Assembly: GCA_963638365.1 (NCBI GenBank)
Contig: CAVHRK010000081.1
Location: 1 to 20,429 of the forward strand
From: Suilimivivens sp963638365
Lineage (GTDB): Bacteria > Bacillota > Clostridia > Lachnospirales > Lachnospiraceae
DNA length: 20,429 bases
Reading direction: 5' to 3'
Part shown: positions 12,372 to 20,370 of the stretch, piece by piece
Layout of the letters: every line of letters begins with the position of its first letter
Numbering within the stretch: the first letter of the stretch is position 1
Program-made: the position numbers and the translations under genes
The notes under the pieces: generated by a model
What the model was told of the DNA's origin: nothing
The model's input: the letters and a program-made list of their open reading frames with translations, nothing else
Databases searched by the model: none

Positions 12372-13667
12372 TTACTTCTTAATATTGAAGGCTCCGATTC
12401 CCGGATATACCGCGCTGTCGCCAAGTTCTTCTTCAATACGGAGTAACTGGTTGTACTTTGCAACTCTTTCAGAACGGCTCGGTGCACCGGTCTTGATCTG
12501 GCAGGTATTCAATGCAACGGCAAGATCCGCGATGGTCGTATCTGCGGTTTCACCGGAACGATGGGATGCAATTGCGGTGTAGCCTGCTTTGTGAGCCATC
12601 TTGATTGCTTCAAGTGTTTCAGATACGGAACCGATCTGATTTAACTTAATCAGAATACTGTTACCACAGCCAAGTTCAATACCCTTGGACAAACGTTCGG
12701 TATTCGTAACAAAGAGGTCATCTCCGACAAGCTGTACCTTATGTCCAAGCTCTCTGGTAAGCTTCTGCCAGCCTTCCCAGTCCTCTTCATCCAATGCATC
12801 TTCAATGGAGATGATCGGGTATTTATCAACGAGCTGTTTCCAGTGCTCGATTAAGCCTTCGGAAGTAAATTTCGTTCCTGCCTTGGGAAGAATGTATTCT
12901 CCCTTTACGGATCCCTTCCACTCACTGGAAGCGGCATCCATGGCAATCATGAAATCCTTGCCCGGTTCATATCCGGCATTCTTTACGGCCTCCAGAATAT
13001 ACTGGATTGCTTCTTCATCACTTGCAAGGTTCGGTGCGAAACCACCTTCATCACCTACGGATGTTGCAAGTCCTTTGGACTTTAATAATGCAGCAAGTGC
13101 ATGGAACACTTCTGCACACCAGCGAAGCGCTTCTTTGAAGCTCGGAGCACCGACCGGCATAATCATAAATTCCTGAACATCTACGGTATTGGCTGCATGA
13201 GCGCCGCCATTTAAAATATTCATCATCGGAACCGGAAGACGATTTCCGGAAATACCACCGAGGAAACGGTAGAGAGGAATATCCAGTGCCTGGGATGCTG
13301 CTCTTGCTGCTGCAATAGAAACTGCAAGGATTGCATTGGCTCCCAAATTGGATTTGTCCTTTGTACCATCTGCTTTGATCACGGCCTGATCAATTGCATA
13401 AATATCGCTGGCATCCATTCCGGTAATGGTGTTGGCAATCACGGTGTTGATGTTCTCAACTGCCTTTGTTACACCCTTTCCTAAATATCTGCTCTTATCG
13501 CCGTCTCTTAATTCCAAAGCTTCGAATTCACCGGTAGATGCTCCACTCGGTGCAGTACCTCTTGCGGTTGTTCCGTCTACTAAGGTAACCTCTGCCTCTA
13601 CAGTAGGATTTCCTCTTGAGTCAAGAATCTCTCTTCCAATTACTTTTTCAATCTCTAAATAGTTCAT
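12372..13667 (-). CDS. eno: Enolase
   Basis: Phosphopyruvate hydratase, which converts 2-phosphoglycerate to phosphoenolpyruvate in glycolysis, in the cytoplasm. The 431-residue length and the motifs are those of a complete bacterial enolase: REILDSRGNPTVE near the N-terminus, SGASTGEFEALELRD (41-55) covering the mobile loop, GGAHAANTVDVQEF (154-167), GDEGGFAPN (205-213) with acid E207, metal ligands D244, E289 and D316, catalytic K341 in ILIKLNQIGSVSETLEA, SHRSGET (368-374) and K392. The ATG at 13667 follows AAGGAG with a ten-base gap. The 220-base leader holds a 13-bp hairpin and a long palindrome, both possible regulatory sites. It is followed by its own terminator and is not clustered with other glycolytic genes here. 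Confidence 0.98.
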   Translation of the reverse strand: MNYLEIEKVIGREILDSRGNPTVEAEVTLVDGTTARGTAPSGASTGEFEALELRDGDKSRYLGKGVTKAVENINTVIANTITGMDASDIYAIDQAVIKADGTKDKSNLGANAILAVSIAAARAASQALDIPLYRFLGGISGNRLPVPMMNILNGGAHAANTVDVQEFMIMPVGAPSFKEALRWCAEVFHALAALLKSKGLATSVGDEGGFAPNLASDEEAIQYILEAVKNAGYEPGKDFMIAMDAASSEWKGSVKGEYILPKAGTKFTSEGLIEHWKQLVDKYPIISIEDALDEEDWEGWQKLTRELGHKVQLVGDDLFVTNTERLSKGIELGCGNSILIKLNQIGSVSETLEAIKMAHKAGYTAIASHRSGETADTTIADLAVALNTCQIKTGAPSRSERVAKYNQLLRIEEELGDSAVYPGIGAFNIKK

Positions 13668-13704
13668 TTACCTGCATCTCCTTTACGATGAACTTCCCTA
13701 TATA

Positions 13705-13737
13705 GATGTCCTGCAAGTGTGCGTCTTGCAGGACATC
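13705..13737 (-). promoter_or_regulatory. 13-bp perfect hairpin in the eno leader
   Basis: GATGTCCTGCAAG (13705-13717) pairs perfectly with CTTGCAGGACATC (13725-13737) around a seven-base loop, ending 37 bases upstream of the eno start codon. It is not followed by a T run on the minus strand (CTATATAGGG), so it is not a typical terminator. An mRNA-stabilising or regulatory leader element is more likely. Confidence 0.6.
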
Positions 13738-13781
13738 CTCGTTACCATAAAGTACTTATAGCACCGAAAGGGTTTCACATG

Positions 13782-13820
13782 ATTTATTCATTAGTTAGTC
13801 ACATCTAACTACGAATAAAT
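13782..13820 (-). promoter_or_regulatory. Long palindrome upstream of eno, candidate operator
   Basis: Arms ATTTATTC (13782-13789) and GAATAAAT (13813-13820), then TAGTTAG (13792-13798) and CTAACTA (13805-13811) around TCACAT: 15 pairs over 39 bases with one 2/1 mismatch. It lies directly downstream of a possible minus-strand -10 (TATGATAAT, near 13819-13827), whose -35 (TTGATT) is at a poor 15-base distance. It could be a repressor site over the start of transcription, or a 5' RNA hairpin. Confidence 0.5.
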
Positions 13821-13888
13821 TATCATACTTTGCATGGTAAATCAATATCTGTTTTTGAGAATGATTATCACTTTGAGTTTTTTACTGA

Positions 13889-14440
13889 TTACTTTAACTG
13901 TAATCCATCCTTAAATGCATGTCCTACCTTACTGCCAAGTCCGATATAGGTGTTGTTCACCGGATCATAGGTGATCGGCTTTAACTTCGAAGGATCGATC
14001 TTTCCATCGGTCAGAATGCTTTCCTCGGCATTGACATTCACGATTTCTCCGACCAGAATTCCATCCTCAAAACTCTTTACCTTACATTCCAGTGCCATGG
14101 GAAGCTCATCAATCAACGGTGCATTCACGAACTCCGATTTTGTTGCATGAAAGCCGGACTTTGCAAACTTGTCCGGAACCTTGGCTGCGGATTCCACGCC
14201 GACATAATCACAGGAAACAACGGTATCCTCGGTTCCGATGCTGACAGTAAATGCTCCGGTCTTTGCAAGGTTATCGGTTGTCTTATGCTGGGACATGCTG
14301 ATGGATATTTCATTCATATCGGTAATGATTCCCCATGCGGCATTCATTGCATCCGGTACTCCATTTTCATCATAGGTTGCTACAATCAGAACCGGCATCG
14401 GATACATAACCGGCTTTGCTCCAAAATTTACTCTGCTCAT
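13889..14440 (-). CDS. Flavin reductase-like (flavoredoxin-type) FMN-binding protein
   Basis: A 183-residue protein of the flavin reductase-like, split-barrel FMN-binding family, close to flavoredoxins. Support: N-terminal MSRVNFGAKPVMYPMPVLIVATYDENGVPDAMNAAWG, where the PVLIV..YDENG.P..M..AW pattern is characteristic; the SMSQHKTTDNLAKTGAFTVSI segment (about 48-68), typical of the FMN-phosphate contact; and the GLGSKVGHAF end. Members move electrons or reduce flavin in anaerobes; the partner is not known. AAGGAG precedes the ATG at 14440. A possible promoter lies at 14485-14513. It lies upstream of eno on the same strand, with 221 bases between them and no clear terminator, so limited read-through to eno is possible. 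Confidence 0.9.
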   Translation of the reverse strand: MSRVNFGAKPVMYPMPVLIVATYDENGVPDAMNAAWGIITDMNEISISMSQHKTTDNLAKTGAFTVSIGTEDTVVSCDYVGVESAAKVPDKFAKSGFHATKSEFVNAPLIDELPMALECKVKSFEDGILVGEIVNVNAEESILTDGKIDPSKLKPITYDPVNNTYIGLGSKVGHAFKDGLQLK

Positions 14441-14484
14441 TGTGTTAAACTCCTTTCAGAATATTATTGGTTGTTTCTATATAA

Positions 14485-14513
14485 CATATAACTCAATGGA
14501 TAAAATTTGTAAA
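14485..14513 (-). promoter_or_regulatory. Possible promoter of the flavin reductase-like gene
   Basis: Minus-strand -35 TTTACA (14508-14513) and -10 TATATG (14485-14490) are spaced by 17 bases. The -10 match is moderate, and overlapping A/T-rich sequence makes the exact boxes uncertain. Confidence 0.4.
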
Positions 14514-14573
14514 TATAAACTCCGTGGCTTAAGCATTCTTTGACATATTGATCTACTAAATTCCAGTGTAAAG

Positions 14574-14606
14574 TATAAGAAAAAGAGACTCCGAAAAGAA
14601 GTCTCT
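14574..14606 (-). terminator. Terminator of the sugar-catabolism cluster
   Basis: On the minus strand AGAGACT (14600-14606) pairs with AGTCTCT (14584-14590) around a nine-base loop, followed by TTTTTCTTATA. It lies 53 bases after the stop of the epimerase gene, the last gene of the cluster. Confidence 0.85.
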
Positions 14607-14658
14607 CTTGGTTAATCAGTCTAAACCCAAAGGTTATTATTTCTATTAGCTAGTTCTT

Positions 14659-15528
14659 CTATTCCCATATATCTCTCAAAAATCTAACAGATTCCGCTGC
14701 ATCCTGATCTAATTTTTCATCTGAACAATTTTGAGATAAATCATGCCATATGCGAATTTCTTTTCCTATTGTTCCACCCATTCGTACAAAGGGTTCCATC
14801 ACAACAGAACCTGTATATCCAATATCATGCAGCGCCTCTCCAATCTCGTCCCACGGAATACGTCCTTCCCGAAATGGCGGCCTTCTATTTGCTTCTCCTA
14901 AATGAAGATGCCCCAGATACTCCCCCGCCATGCGTATGGCATCGCCAAAGGAATCTTCTTCAATATTCATATGGAAAGTATCTAACATCACTTTGACATT
15001 TGACCGGTCAATTTTTGACACAAAATCCACAGCCTCTTCACAAGTATTTAGCATATATCCTTCAAAACGATTCAGCACTTCCATTCCCAGCGTAATTTCA
15101 TATTCCGCTGCCATATCCGCAAGCACTCGAATATTCTCAATTCCTCTTTTCATATCTTCTGTTTTATTAAGCGGTAAGGAATAATCTACCGGCCAATAAG
15201 AATACAGACTTCCTCCAAGCTGTTTAATTCCGGCAATATTCATTTTTTGAAAAGTCTTTTCAAATTTATCAAAAGCAGCTTTTACAATCATCGGATCTTT
15301 GCCAGAAATGTTATGTACTGAATCATTTCCATATCCACCTGTCAGAATTATCCCTTCTGCATCAGCCTCTTCTTTTAACTGACACAGATATTCATCTTCT
15401 GTATTAGAAAAATTATGACATGCTACTTCTAAGATATCAAACCCTAATTTTTTAACCTTCTGTATATATGGGATAAAATCTCCACCCCATTCCTTTTCCC
15501 AGTAAGCATAATATATACCATATAACAT
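14659..15528 (-). CDS. D-psicose/D-tagatose 3-epimerase family enzyme
   Basis: A 289-residue TIM-barrel enzyme that epimerises free ketohexoses at C3 (D-psicose/allulose with D-fructose, or D-tagatose with D-sorbose). From memory it is close to characterised clostridial D-psicose 3-epimerases: shared stretches include the start GIYYAYWEKEW, SLYSYWPVDY (107-116), MEVLNRFEGY, NVKVMLDTFHMNIEEDS (177-193), GHLHLGE (206-212), GRIPWDEIGEAL and GSVVMEPFVRMGGT. The metal ligands are E150, D183, H209 and E245, with H186 nearby, so the active site looks intact. The preferred substrate cannot be read from sequence. A GGAAAGGTGG site precedes the ATG at 15528, 24 bases after the kinase stop, so it is co-transcribed with the kinase. 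A terminator follows. Confidence 0.92.
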   Translation of the reverse strand: MLYGIYYAYWEKEWGGDFIPYIQKVKKLGFDILEVACHNFSNTEDEYLCQLKEEADAEGIILTGGYGNDSVHNISGKDPMIVKAAFDKFEKTFQKMNIAGIKQLGGSLYSYWPVDYSLPLNKTEDMKRGIENIRVLADMAAEYEITLGMEVLNRFEGYMLNTCEEAVDFVSKIDRSNVKVMLDTFHMNIEEDSFGDAIRMAGEYLGHLHLGEANRRPPFREGRIPWDEIGEALHDIGYTGSVVMEPFVRMGGTIGKEIRIWHDLSQNCSDEKLDQDAAESVRFLRDIWE

Positions 15529-15552
15529 GTATCATCCACCTTTCCAATTACT

Positions 15553-16917
15553 TTATACGGCATCAGATGTTCCAATAGCCTCACATACATTGAGCATACC
15601 AATTCCTATCAAACCTTCTAAGGCTGCTCCATAAGCCGCCTCCTCCTTTTGTGCCGCCAAACGCAACGGCATACGGAACTGCCGGCTCACAACATTCTGT
15701 AAATAGCTATTTCTGCGAAGACCATTTCCTGATGCGATTATCAATTTTTTTCCATTCGAAACTTCTTTCCCCATCTTTTCATACATCTGGTATAATTCAT
15801 CTGCCATTCCCTCCAGGACCCCCACTGTCAAGGCTTCCGGCGTAAAATTATCTGCTCCAACATTTCTAATAATTCCACGTAACTCCGGCTGTTCTCTTGT
15901 CCCGGAAAATCTTGTATCTATGATCAGTTTTTCTTTCTTTGAATTTTCAGTCTTTGCTGATTCTTCTAATAGGCGGCCCATCATCTCATAAATATCTTTT
16001 TCCTTCTCTCCTAATGCTATGGCACACTTCTCAAAAAATTGTTCCAAGATCGCATATGCTCTTCCTCCGCACAATGAAGAACCGGAAAGAATATATCCAC
16101 CTCTGATAAATGGTCTTGTTTCAATTTCTTCCGCTATATAATAATGATCAGAATACGCAGAAACCTGTCCTCCAGTTCCCATATTCACCAAAATATCCTC
16201 TCTGACATTTCTAACAGCTCCCAGAAAACTTGCCTGGTTATCACCTATTGCAACACATACCGGAATATTTCTATATGTTCCTATTATTTCAAAATCTTCT
16301 GTCACTTTGGGAAGAACTTCTATATCTAAATTTAATTTATGAAAGACATCTTCTTTAAACATGTTATTCTTCACATCGAAAAGCCCCAGACTTGCTGCAT
16401 TGCTGCTATGAGTTAATGGATTTTCACTTCCTGTCAGCACCATTCCCAAATAATCCGCAATGGTGCACAATCCAACTGCCGATGTTGATATCTGTTCCGT
16501 AATGTCATTGTAATAATGTGTTACCAGACCATATCCTGTATAAATTTTTGTTTTACTGATTTCTTCTATAATCTCACAGCAATTTCTTCCATTTCGACAT
16601 TTTTGATTTCCTCTTCCATCCTGCCATGTATACAAGGGACTTACATGTTTCCCGTGACTATCTACATAAACTATTCCATGCATTTGTCCTGTTAATCCAA
16701 TTACGCCAATATCTTTACATCCGTATAAAATATCATTTAACAGGTTAATAACTTTATGCGTAATTATAGCCGGATCCTGAATCTTCTCCCAAGATACACC
16801 AGTTTCAATAAAGCCTGGATTATCAATGGTACAGGATTTTATAATTTCTCTGGTATGGCCATCCACAACTACAATACTAATAGTCGTCGTTCCGATATCT
16901 ATTCCCAATGCTTTCAT
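15553..16917 (-). CDS. FGGY-family carbohydrate kinase, sedoheptulokinase-like
   Basis: A 454-residue sugar kinase of the FGGY family, which phosphorylates a sugar with ATP in the cytoplasm. It opens with the phosphate-1 motif GIDIGTTTIS (5-14). GLTGQMHGIVYVDSHGK (74-90) and LYTWQDGRG (95-103) resemble sedoheptulokinases more than xylulokinases or glycerol kinases. The catalytic base is probably D226 in IGDNQASFLGA; NMGTGGQVSA (245-254) and ASGNGLRRNSYLQ near the C-terminus belong to the ATP site. Sedoheptulose, psicose or another ketose are possible substrates. AAAGGA precedes the ATG at 16917. A 201-base gap holding a 19-bp hairpin separates it from the nucleoside hydrolase gene, while the epimerase follows 24 bases downstream. 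Confidence 0.88.
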   Translation of the reverse strand: MKALGIDIGTTTISIVVVDGHTREIIKSCTIDNPGFIETGVSWEKIQDPAIITHKVINLLNDILYGCKDIGVIGLTGQMHGIVYVDSHGKHVSPLYTWQDGRGNQKCRNGRNCCEIIEEISKTKIYTGYGLVTHYYNDITEQISTSAVGLCTIADYLGMVLTGSENPLTHSSNAASLGLFDVKNNMFKEDVFHKLNLDIEVLPKVTEDFEIIGTYRNIPVCVAIGDNQASFLGAVRNVREDILVNMGTGGQVSAYSDHYYIAEEIETRPFIRGGYILSGSSLCGGRAYAILEQFFEKCAIALGEKEKDIYEMMGRLLEESAKTENSKKEKLIIDTRFSGTREQPELRGIIRNVGADNFTPEALTVGVLEGMADELYQMYEKMGKEVSNGKKLIIASGNGLRRNSYLQNVVSRQFRMPLRLAAQKEEAAYGAALEGLIGIGMLNVCEAIGTSDAV

Positions 16918-16986
16918 TTTTCTTTTCCTTTGTTATCAGTCATCCTTTATTTTTTAGGAATAAAGCAGTATAATATGCCTTTTTTA

Positions 16987-17050
16987 ATGCCTTCTATACA
17001 AATTTATTGTTTGTGGTATCAAATTGCACTTAAATTCGTACAGAAGGCAT
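16987..17050 (-). promoter_or_regulatory. 19-bp hairpin in the leader of the kinase-epimerase pair
   Basis: On the minus strand ATGCCTTCT, G, TAC, G, AATTT pairs with AAATT, T, GTA, T, AGAAGGCAT: 19 pairs including two G-T, with a 26-base loop. On the plus strand those two positions are A-C mismatches, so the structure is best formed by the minus-strand transcript. It begins 69 bases after the nucleoside hydrolase stop and ends 70 bases before the kinase start. It is followed by A-rich, not T-rich, sequence, so it is not a standard terminator. The rest of the 201-base gap shows only a small CTTTATT/AATAAAG hairpin near 16944-16966. Confidence 0.6.
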
Positions 17051-17118
17051 CTTATTTATTTTCTATACATCATGTTTGTACTACGATCCAAATTATGGCC
17101 AATGATCCGGATTTTTAT

Positions 17119-18063
17119 TTATGTTCCCAAAATATCACGATAATGTCTAAAGAGATTTTCTCCATTTACAGATTTCGATACCCAGTGTTTCCCCTCAGGA
17201 GTTGGTCTGTAATCGATATATCCCTGGAACAATCTGCTATCCAAATCAACATTAACATTTCCTTTCTCATACTCAACCACATCATCATAAAATACTGATA
17301 ATGTTGGCGATGGATCATGAAATCCTACACCATCAACGCTTTGGAACCAGATCCGTGCCATATCCATCATTGGAGCCGTTTTTTCACAATCAAATATCCT
17401 AAAAAATTCATCAGGCTTCAAAACTATTTTCCTTGTAAGATCATATCCAACAGAATGATGCTCCTTTATCGGTGCGCGGTATACTATGCTTGTTGCATGG
17501 GGATCCACAGATGCATTCATATCACATATTCCTAAATATATATATCTAATTCTTTCACTATTTATAAATGCGCTCAAAGGATTATCCGGAATTGCCCCTT
17601 CAATATTAGAAAACTGTCCACACATAAGATATAAGCCTTTAAGTAATTTAGGAATTTCCGGATCAACGGAAAACAGTAATGCAATATTGGTCATCGGTCC
17701 TACCGCAATTAATGTAACTTCTCCCGGGTTTTCCCGAATTGTTTTTCTTAGAAATTCTATTGCATATCCTTTACGGAATTCCTTCTGATGCGGCCATTTG
17801 CTCAACACTTCTTTCTGTGGTGCATAGCATTCTATTTGATCTACCACCAAACAGCCATCCGGTCCGGGATATATTGGTATATCCGGTCTATTGGCATGCA
17901 AACATAACATACTTGCCAATTTCGCCCGTTCCTCTGCTTCACCAGTACACGTAGTAATTCCTAATAATTCACACCTTGGTTCATTTAATAAAAAAGTAAG
18001 CGCTAATGCATCATCAATATCGGTTCCTATATCGGTATCAAATAAAATTTTTAACTTATCCAT
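17119..18063 (-). CDS. Nucleoside hydrolase-family protein (IunH-like N-glycosidase)
   Basis: A 314-residue protein of the inosine-uridine nucleoside N-ribohydrolase fold, which cleaves an N-glycosidic bond to give a base and a free sugar. The calcium-binding motif DTDIGTDIDDAL is at residues 9-20, VGPMTNIALL at 121-130, the region NASVDPHA (183-190) stands where classical enzymes have FNxxxDPEAA, and the catalytic H249-D250 lies in GVGFHDPSP. The active site thus looks intact but the sugar-binding region differs from the standard, so a non-ribose substrate is possible. The frame is open to 18096, but the ATG at 18063 follows AGGAG and is preferred. It is preceded by a CUT1 binding protein (59-base gap) and followed by a kinase and a ketose 3-epimerase. 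Confidence 0.9.
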   Translation of the reverse strand: MDKLKILFDTDIGTDIDDALALTFLLNEPRCELLGITTCTGEAEERAKLASMLCLHANRPDIPIYPGPDGCLVVDQIECYAPQKEVLSKWPHQKEFRKGYAIEFLRKTIRENPGEVTLIAVGPMTNIALLFSVDPEIPKLLKGLYLMCGQFSNIEGAIPDNPLSAFINSERIRYIYLGICDMNASVDPHATSIVYRAPIKEHHSVGYDLTRKIVLKPDEFFRIFDCEKTAPMMDMARIWFQSVDGVGFHDPSPTLSVFYDDVVEYEKGNVNVDLDSRLFQGYIDYRPTPEGKHWVSKSVNGENLFRHYRDILGT

Positions 18064-18122
18064 GGCATTTCTCCTATAAAATCGGCAATTTTTCAAGTTT
18101 CATCAGATTTTTCATATTCAGC

Positions 18123-19481
18123 TTAGTCTACCGGATTTAGTTCTATTGCCTTCCTCATTTCTTCAGCTGCTGCCTTAATTCCATCCTGCGCATTCATTTC
18201 ATTTGCATAAATAGATGACATATATCTGTCAAAAATAGTAGACATATCAACATATGCCGGTGATGCCTGAAGACATCTTGCTCCATCCTTTGGAATGTCC
18301 ATAAAAAGTTCTTCATAATTCACAACGTAGTCAAAGTTCTTTGCCATCTCTTTCATGCATGAATATCTGCCCGGTACGGCATCAAGTCCAAAAAACTCGG
18401 ACTCATAAAATTTACTGGAACACCATAATGCAAATTCACAAGCTTCATCATAATATTCTGTGGTTGCCGATACACCTGCACATCCAGGAGCATAAAGTGT
18501 TGTTGAGTCATACTTGGACGGCACGCGTACCACTGCCAAATCTTTGAAATCACTAGCTGCATATGTTGCTACATCCCACTTACCACTACAAGTCATAGCG
18601 ATATTACCATTCATTAAAAGCTGCGCGTTATTAATGGATGCATCCGGGACCGGTGCATAACCATCCACATAGACCATATCCTGAAACATCTGCGCTAATT
18701 CTAATGATTTATCACTATCGAAGGTTACCTGCGTCTGATCATCACTTAAATATGATGTGCCATAATTATTTAGCCACTGTTGATACAGGAAGTAACCTTG
18801 TGGTATTCCAAATCCATACTGTGTGGTTACCCCATCTTCCTTAATTGTTAATTTTTCACAATAATCCATAAATGTATCAAAATCCCAATTCACATCCGGG
18901 ATCTCAAGTCCTGCATCTGCCAAAAGTTTAGTGTTAAGCCAAATAACAGAGCTTCCCCAGCCCCAACCAACACCATAAATGTCATCGCCATCTTTATATG
19001 CATCAATCAGTGCCGGAATAGTGTCCTCTACAATTTCATTATATACTTCCGGATGTGAATCTAAATATTGATTCATTGGTTGACATAATCCCATTTTCTT
19101 AAGACTGGAATAGCCTTCTATAGCCATTGTAAATACATCTGGTGCCGTACCTGATGCCTGCATGGTCTGCAGTTTTGTAAAATAATCATTCCATCCTGAT
19201 TCAGAATCCGCAGTAATTAAAACAAGTTCTACATCTACATTAGGATGTTCCGCTTCATATTCCGCCAGTATTGTATCATTAAACCAGTCAATTCCGCCTG
19301 ACGACTCTGAAATATATCCAGAGTTAACTCCAAAGCGAAGATGTATTTTTCCGTCATCTGTTGCTACAGAATCAGAATTTTGTTTCGTGTCCACTTTTTC
19401 TTTTGATGAACACCCTGATAATAAAACTGCCAGTAAGGATACAACAAGAACTGAGGATAATATAACTTTTAATCTTTTCAT
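18123..19481 (-). CDS. CUT1-type ABC transporter sugar-binding lipoprotein
   Basis: A 452-residue extracellular solute-binding protein of family 1, anchored to the membrane by lipid. The signal peptide MKRLKVILSSVLVVSLLAVLLSGC has a lipobox LSGC with C24 as the modified residue, followed by a Ser/Lys/Asp-rich linker. Family features are APDVFTMAIEGYSSLKKMG, the hinge-like YGVGWGWGSSVIWLNTKLL (about 169-187), MNGNIAMTCSGKWDVA and a C-terminal helical part. AAGGAG precedes the ATG at 19481. It captures a sugar or glycoside and hands it to the permease pair; the ATPase is not in the window and is probably a shared MsmK-type protein encoded elsewhere. Such proteins usually bind oligosaccharides or glycosides, in contrast to the BMP-type binding proteins usual for nucleosides. 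Confidence 0.92.
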   Translation of the reverse strand: MKRLKVILSSVLVVSLLAVLLSGCSSKEKVDTKQNSDSVATDDGKIHLRFGVNSGYISESSGGIDWFNDTILAEYEAEHPNVDVELVLITADSESGWNDYFTKLQTMQASGTAPDVFTMAIEGYSSLKKMGLCQPMNQYLDSHPEVYNEIVEDTIPALIDAYKDGDDIYGVGWGWGSSVIWLNTKLLADAGLEIPDVNWDFDTFMDYCEKLTIKEDGVTTQYGFGIPQGYFLYQQWLNNYGTSYLSDDQTQVTFDSDKSLELAQMFQDMVYVDGYAPVPDASINNAQLLMNGNIAMTCSGKWDVATYAASDFKDLAVVRVPSKYDSTTLYAPGCAGVSATTEYYDEACEFALWCSSKFYESEFFGLDAVPGRYSCMKEMAKNFDYVVNYEELFMDIPKDGARCLQASPAYVDMSTIFDRYMSSIYANEMNAQDGIKAAAEEMRKAIELNPVD

Positions 19482-19548
19482 TTTTTCTCTCCTTTTTGTT
19501 TATTTTTTATACCGTTGTACAAGAGTGATTTGACCGTACCATCATTTT

Positions 19549-20370
19549 CTAACTTTTAATACCAGATATCATAACACCTCCCATCAAATGTTTTTGCCCC
19601 ACAACATAAATCATTAATGGTACTATCAATGCCAAAATCACGCCTGCCATTACCAAAGAAAGATTAGTGGCTCCCATGTTTCCTTTCAACAACGTCAGCC
19701 CCAAAGGCAATGTCATTTTTGAGTTTGTTGAAATAAAAATCATAGGACCAAAGAAGTTGTTCCATGTAGAAATAAAATGCATAAATGTAACAACTAAAAT
19801 GGGTGCTTTCGACATCGGAATGATAACATGACTCAAGACCTGTATTTTGCTTGCGCCATCCAAATAAGCGGCTTCATCATAACTTTTAGGAATAGTCAGC
19901 ATAAACTGCCGCAGTAAAAATACCCCTAACGGATAATAAGTCTGTGTTACGATTAATGACCACAATGTGTCTATTAAATTAAGACGGCTTAATGTCATAA
20001 AATTTGGAATAACAATAGATTGAGAAGGGATCATTAGTCCCGACAATAAAATAACAAAAAGTATATTTTTAAATTTAAAATTAATACGTGAAAACGCGTA
20101 TGCAGCAAGGCACGATACAATGAGCTGTATCACAAGTGCAGAAGTAGAAACAATAAAACTATTTTTCACAAAATCAAAATAGTTCAACTTCTGAATTACA
20201 TCAATATAATTCTGCCATTTGAATTCTGTAACAAAAAAACTTGGTGGCAGGGCAAAGGATTCTGCCGGTGCTCTATGTGAAGTAGCAAACATCCACAAAA
20301 ATGGCAAAATCATAAAAGCAGAAACTAAAAACATAATTATATTTCGTATTAGCGCTGAAAGCTTTTTCAT
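19549..20370 (-). CDS. CUT1-type ABC transporter permease (MalG-like)
   Basis: A 273-residue inner-membrane permease of the MalG/CUT1 type with about six spans (first about residues 10-29). The cytoplasmic EAA loop that contacts the ATPase is EAAYLDGASKIQVLSHVIIP (166-185). The end MGGVMISGIKS resembles the usual GLTAGAVKG-type terminus of MalG proteins. The start ATG at 20370 follows AGAGAGAAG. It precedes the binding-protein gene (67-base gap), an unusual order, since the binding protein commonly comes first. The partner MalF-type permease is expected just beyond the right edge. Confidence 0.93.
   Translation of the reverse strand: MKKLSALIRNIIMFLVSAFMILPFLWMFATSHRAPAESFALPPSFFVTEFKWQNYIDVIQKLNYFDFVKNSFIVSTSALVIQLIVSCLAAYAFSRINFKFKNILFVILLSGLMIPSQSIVIPNFMTLSRLNLIDTLWSLIVTQTYYPLGVFLLRQFMLTIPKSYDEAAYLDGASKIQVLSHVIIPMSKAPILVVTFMHFISTWNNFFGPMIFISTNSKMTLPLGLTLLKGNMGATNLSLVMAGVILALIVPLMIYVVGQKHLMGGVMISGIKS

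Noticed and set aside
16756..17298. Plus-strand open frame of 180 codons that bridges the kinase-hydrolase gap
   Set aside because: It is antisense to two clear genes, lacks a ribosome binding site, and its openness is explained by A/T-rich sequence.
17119..18063. Queuosine-salvage hydrolase
   Set aside because: Known bacterial queuosine salvage pairs the hydrolase with a PfkB-type kinase and a queuine-type transporter. Here the neighbours are an FGGY kinase, a ketose epimerase and a CUT1 importer.
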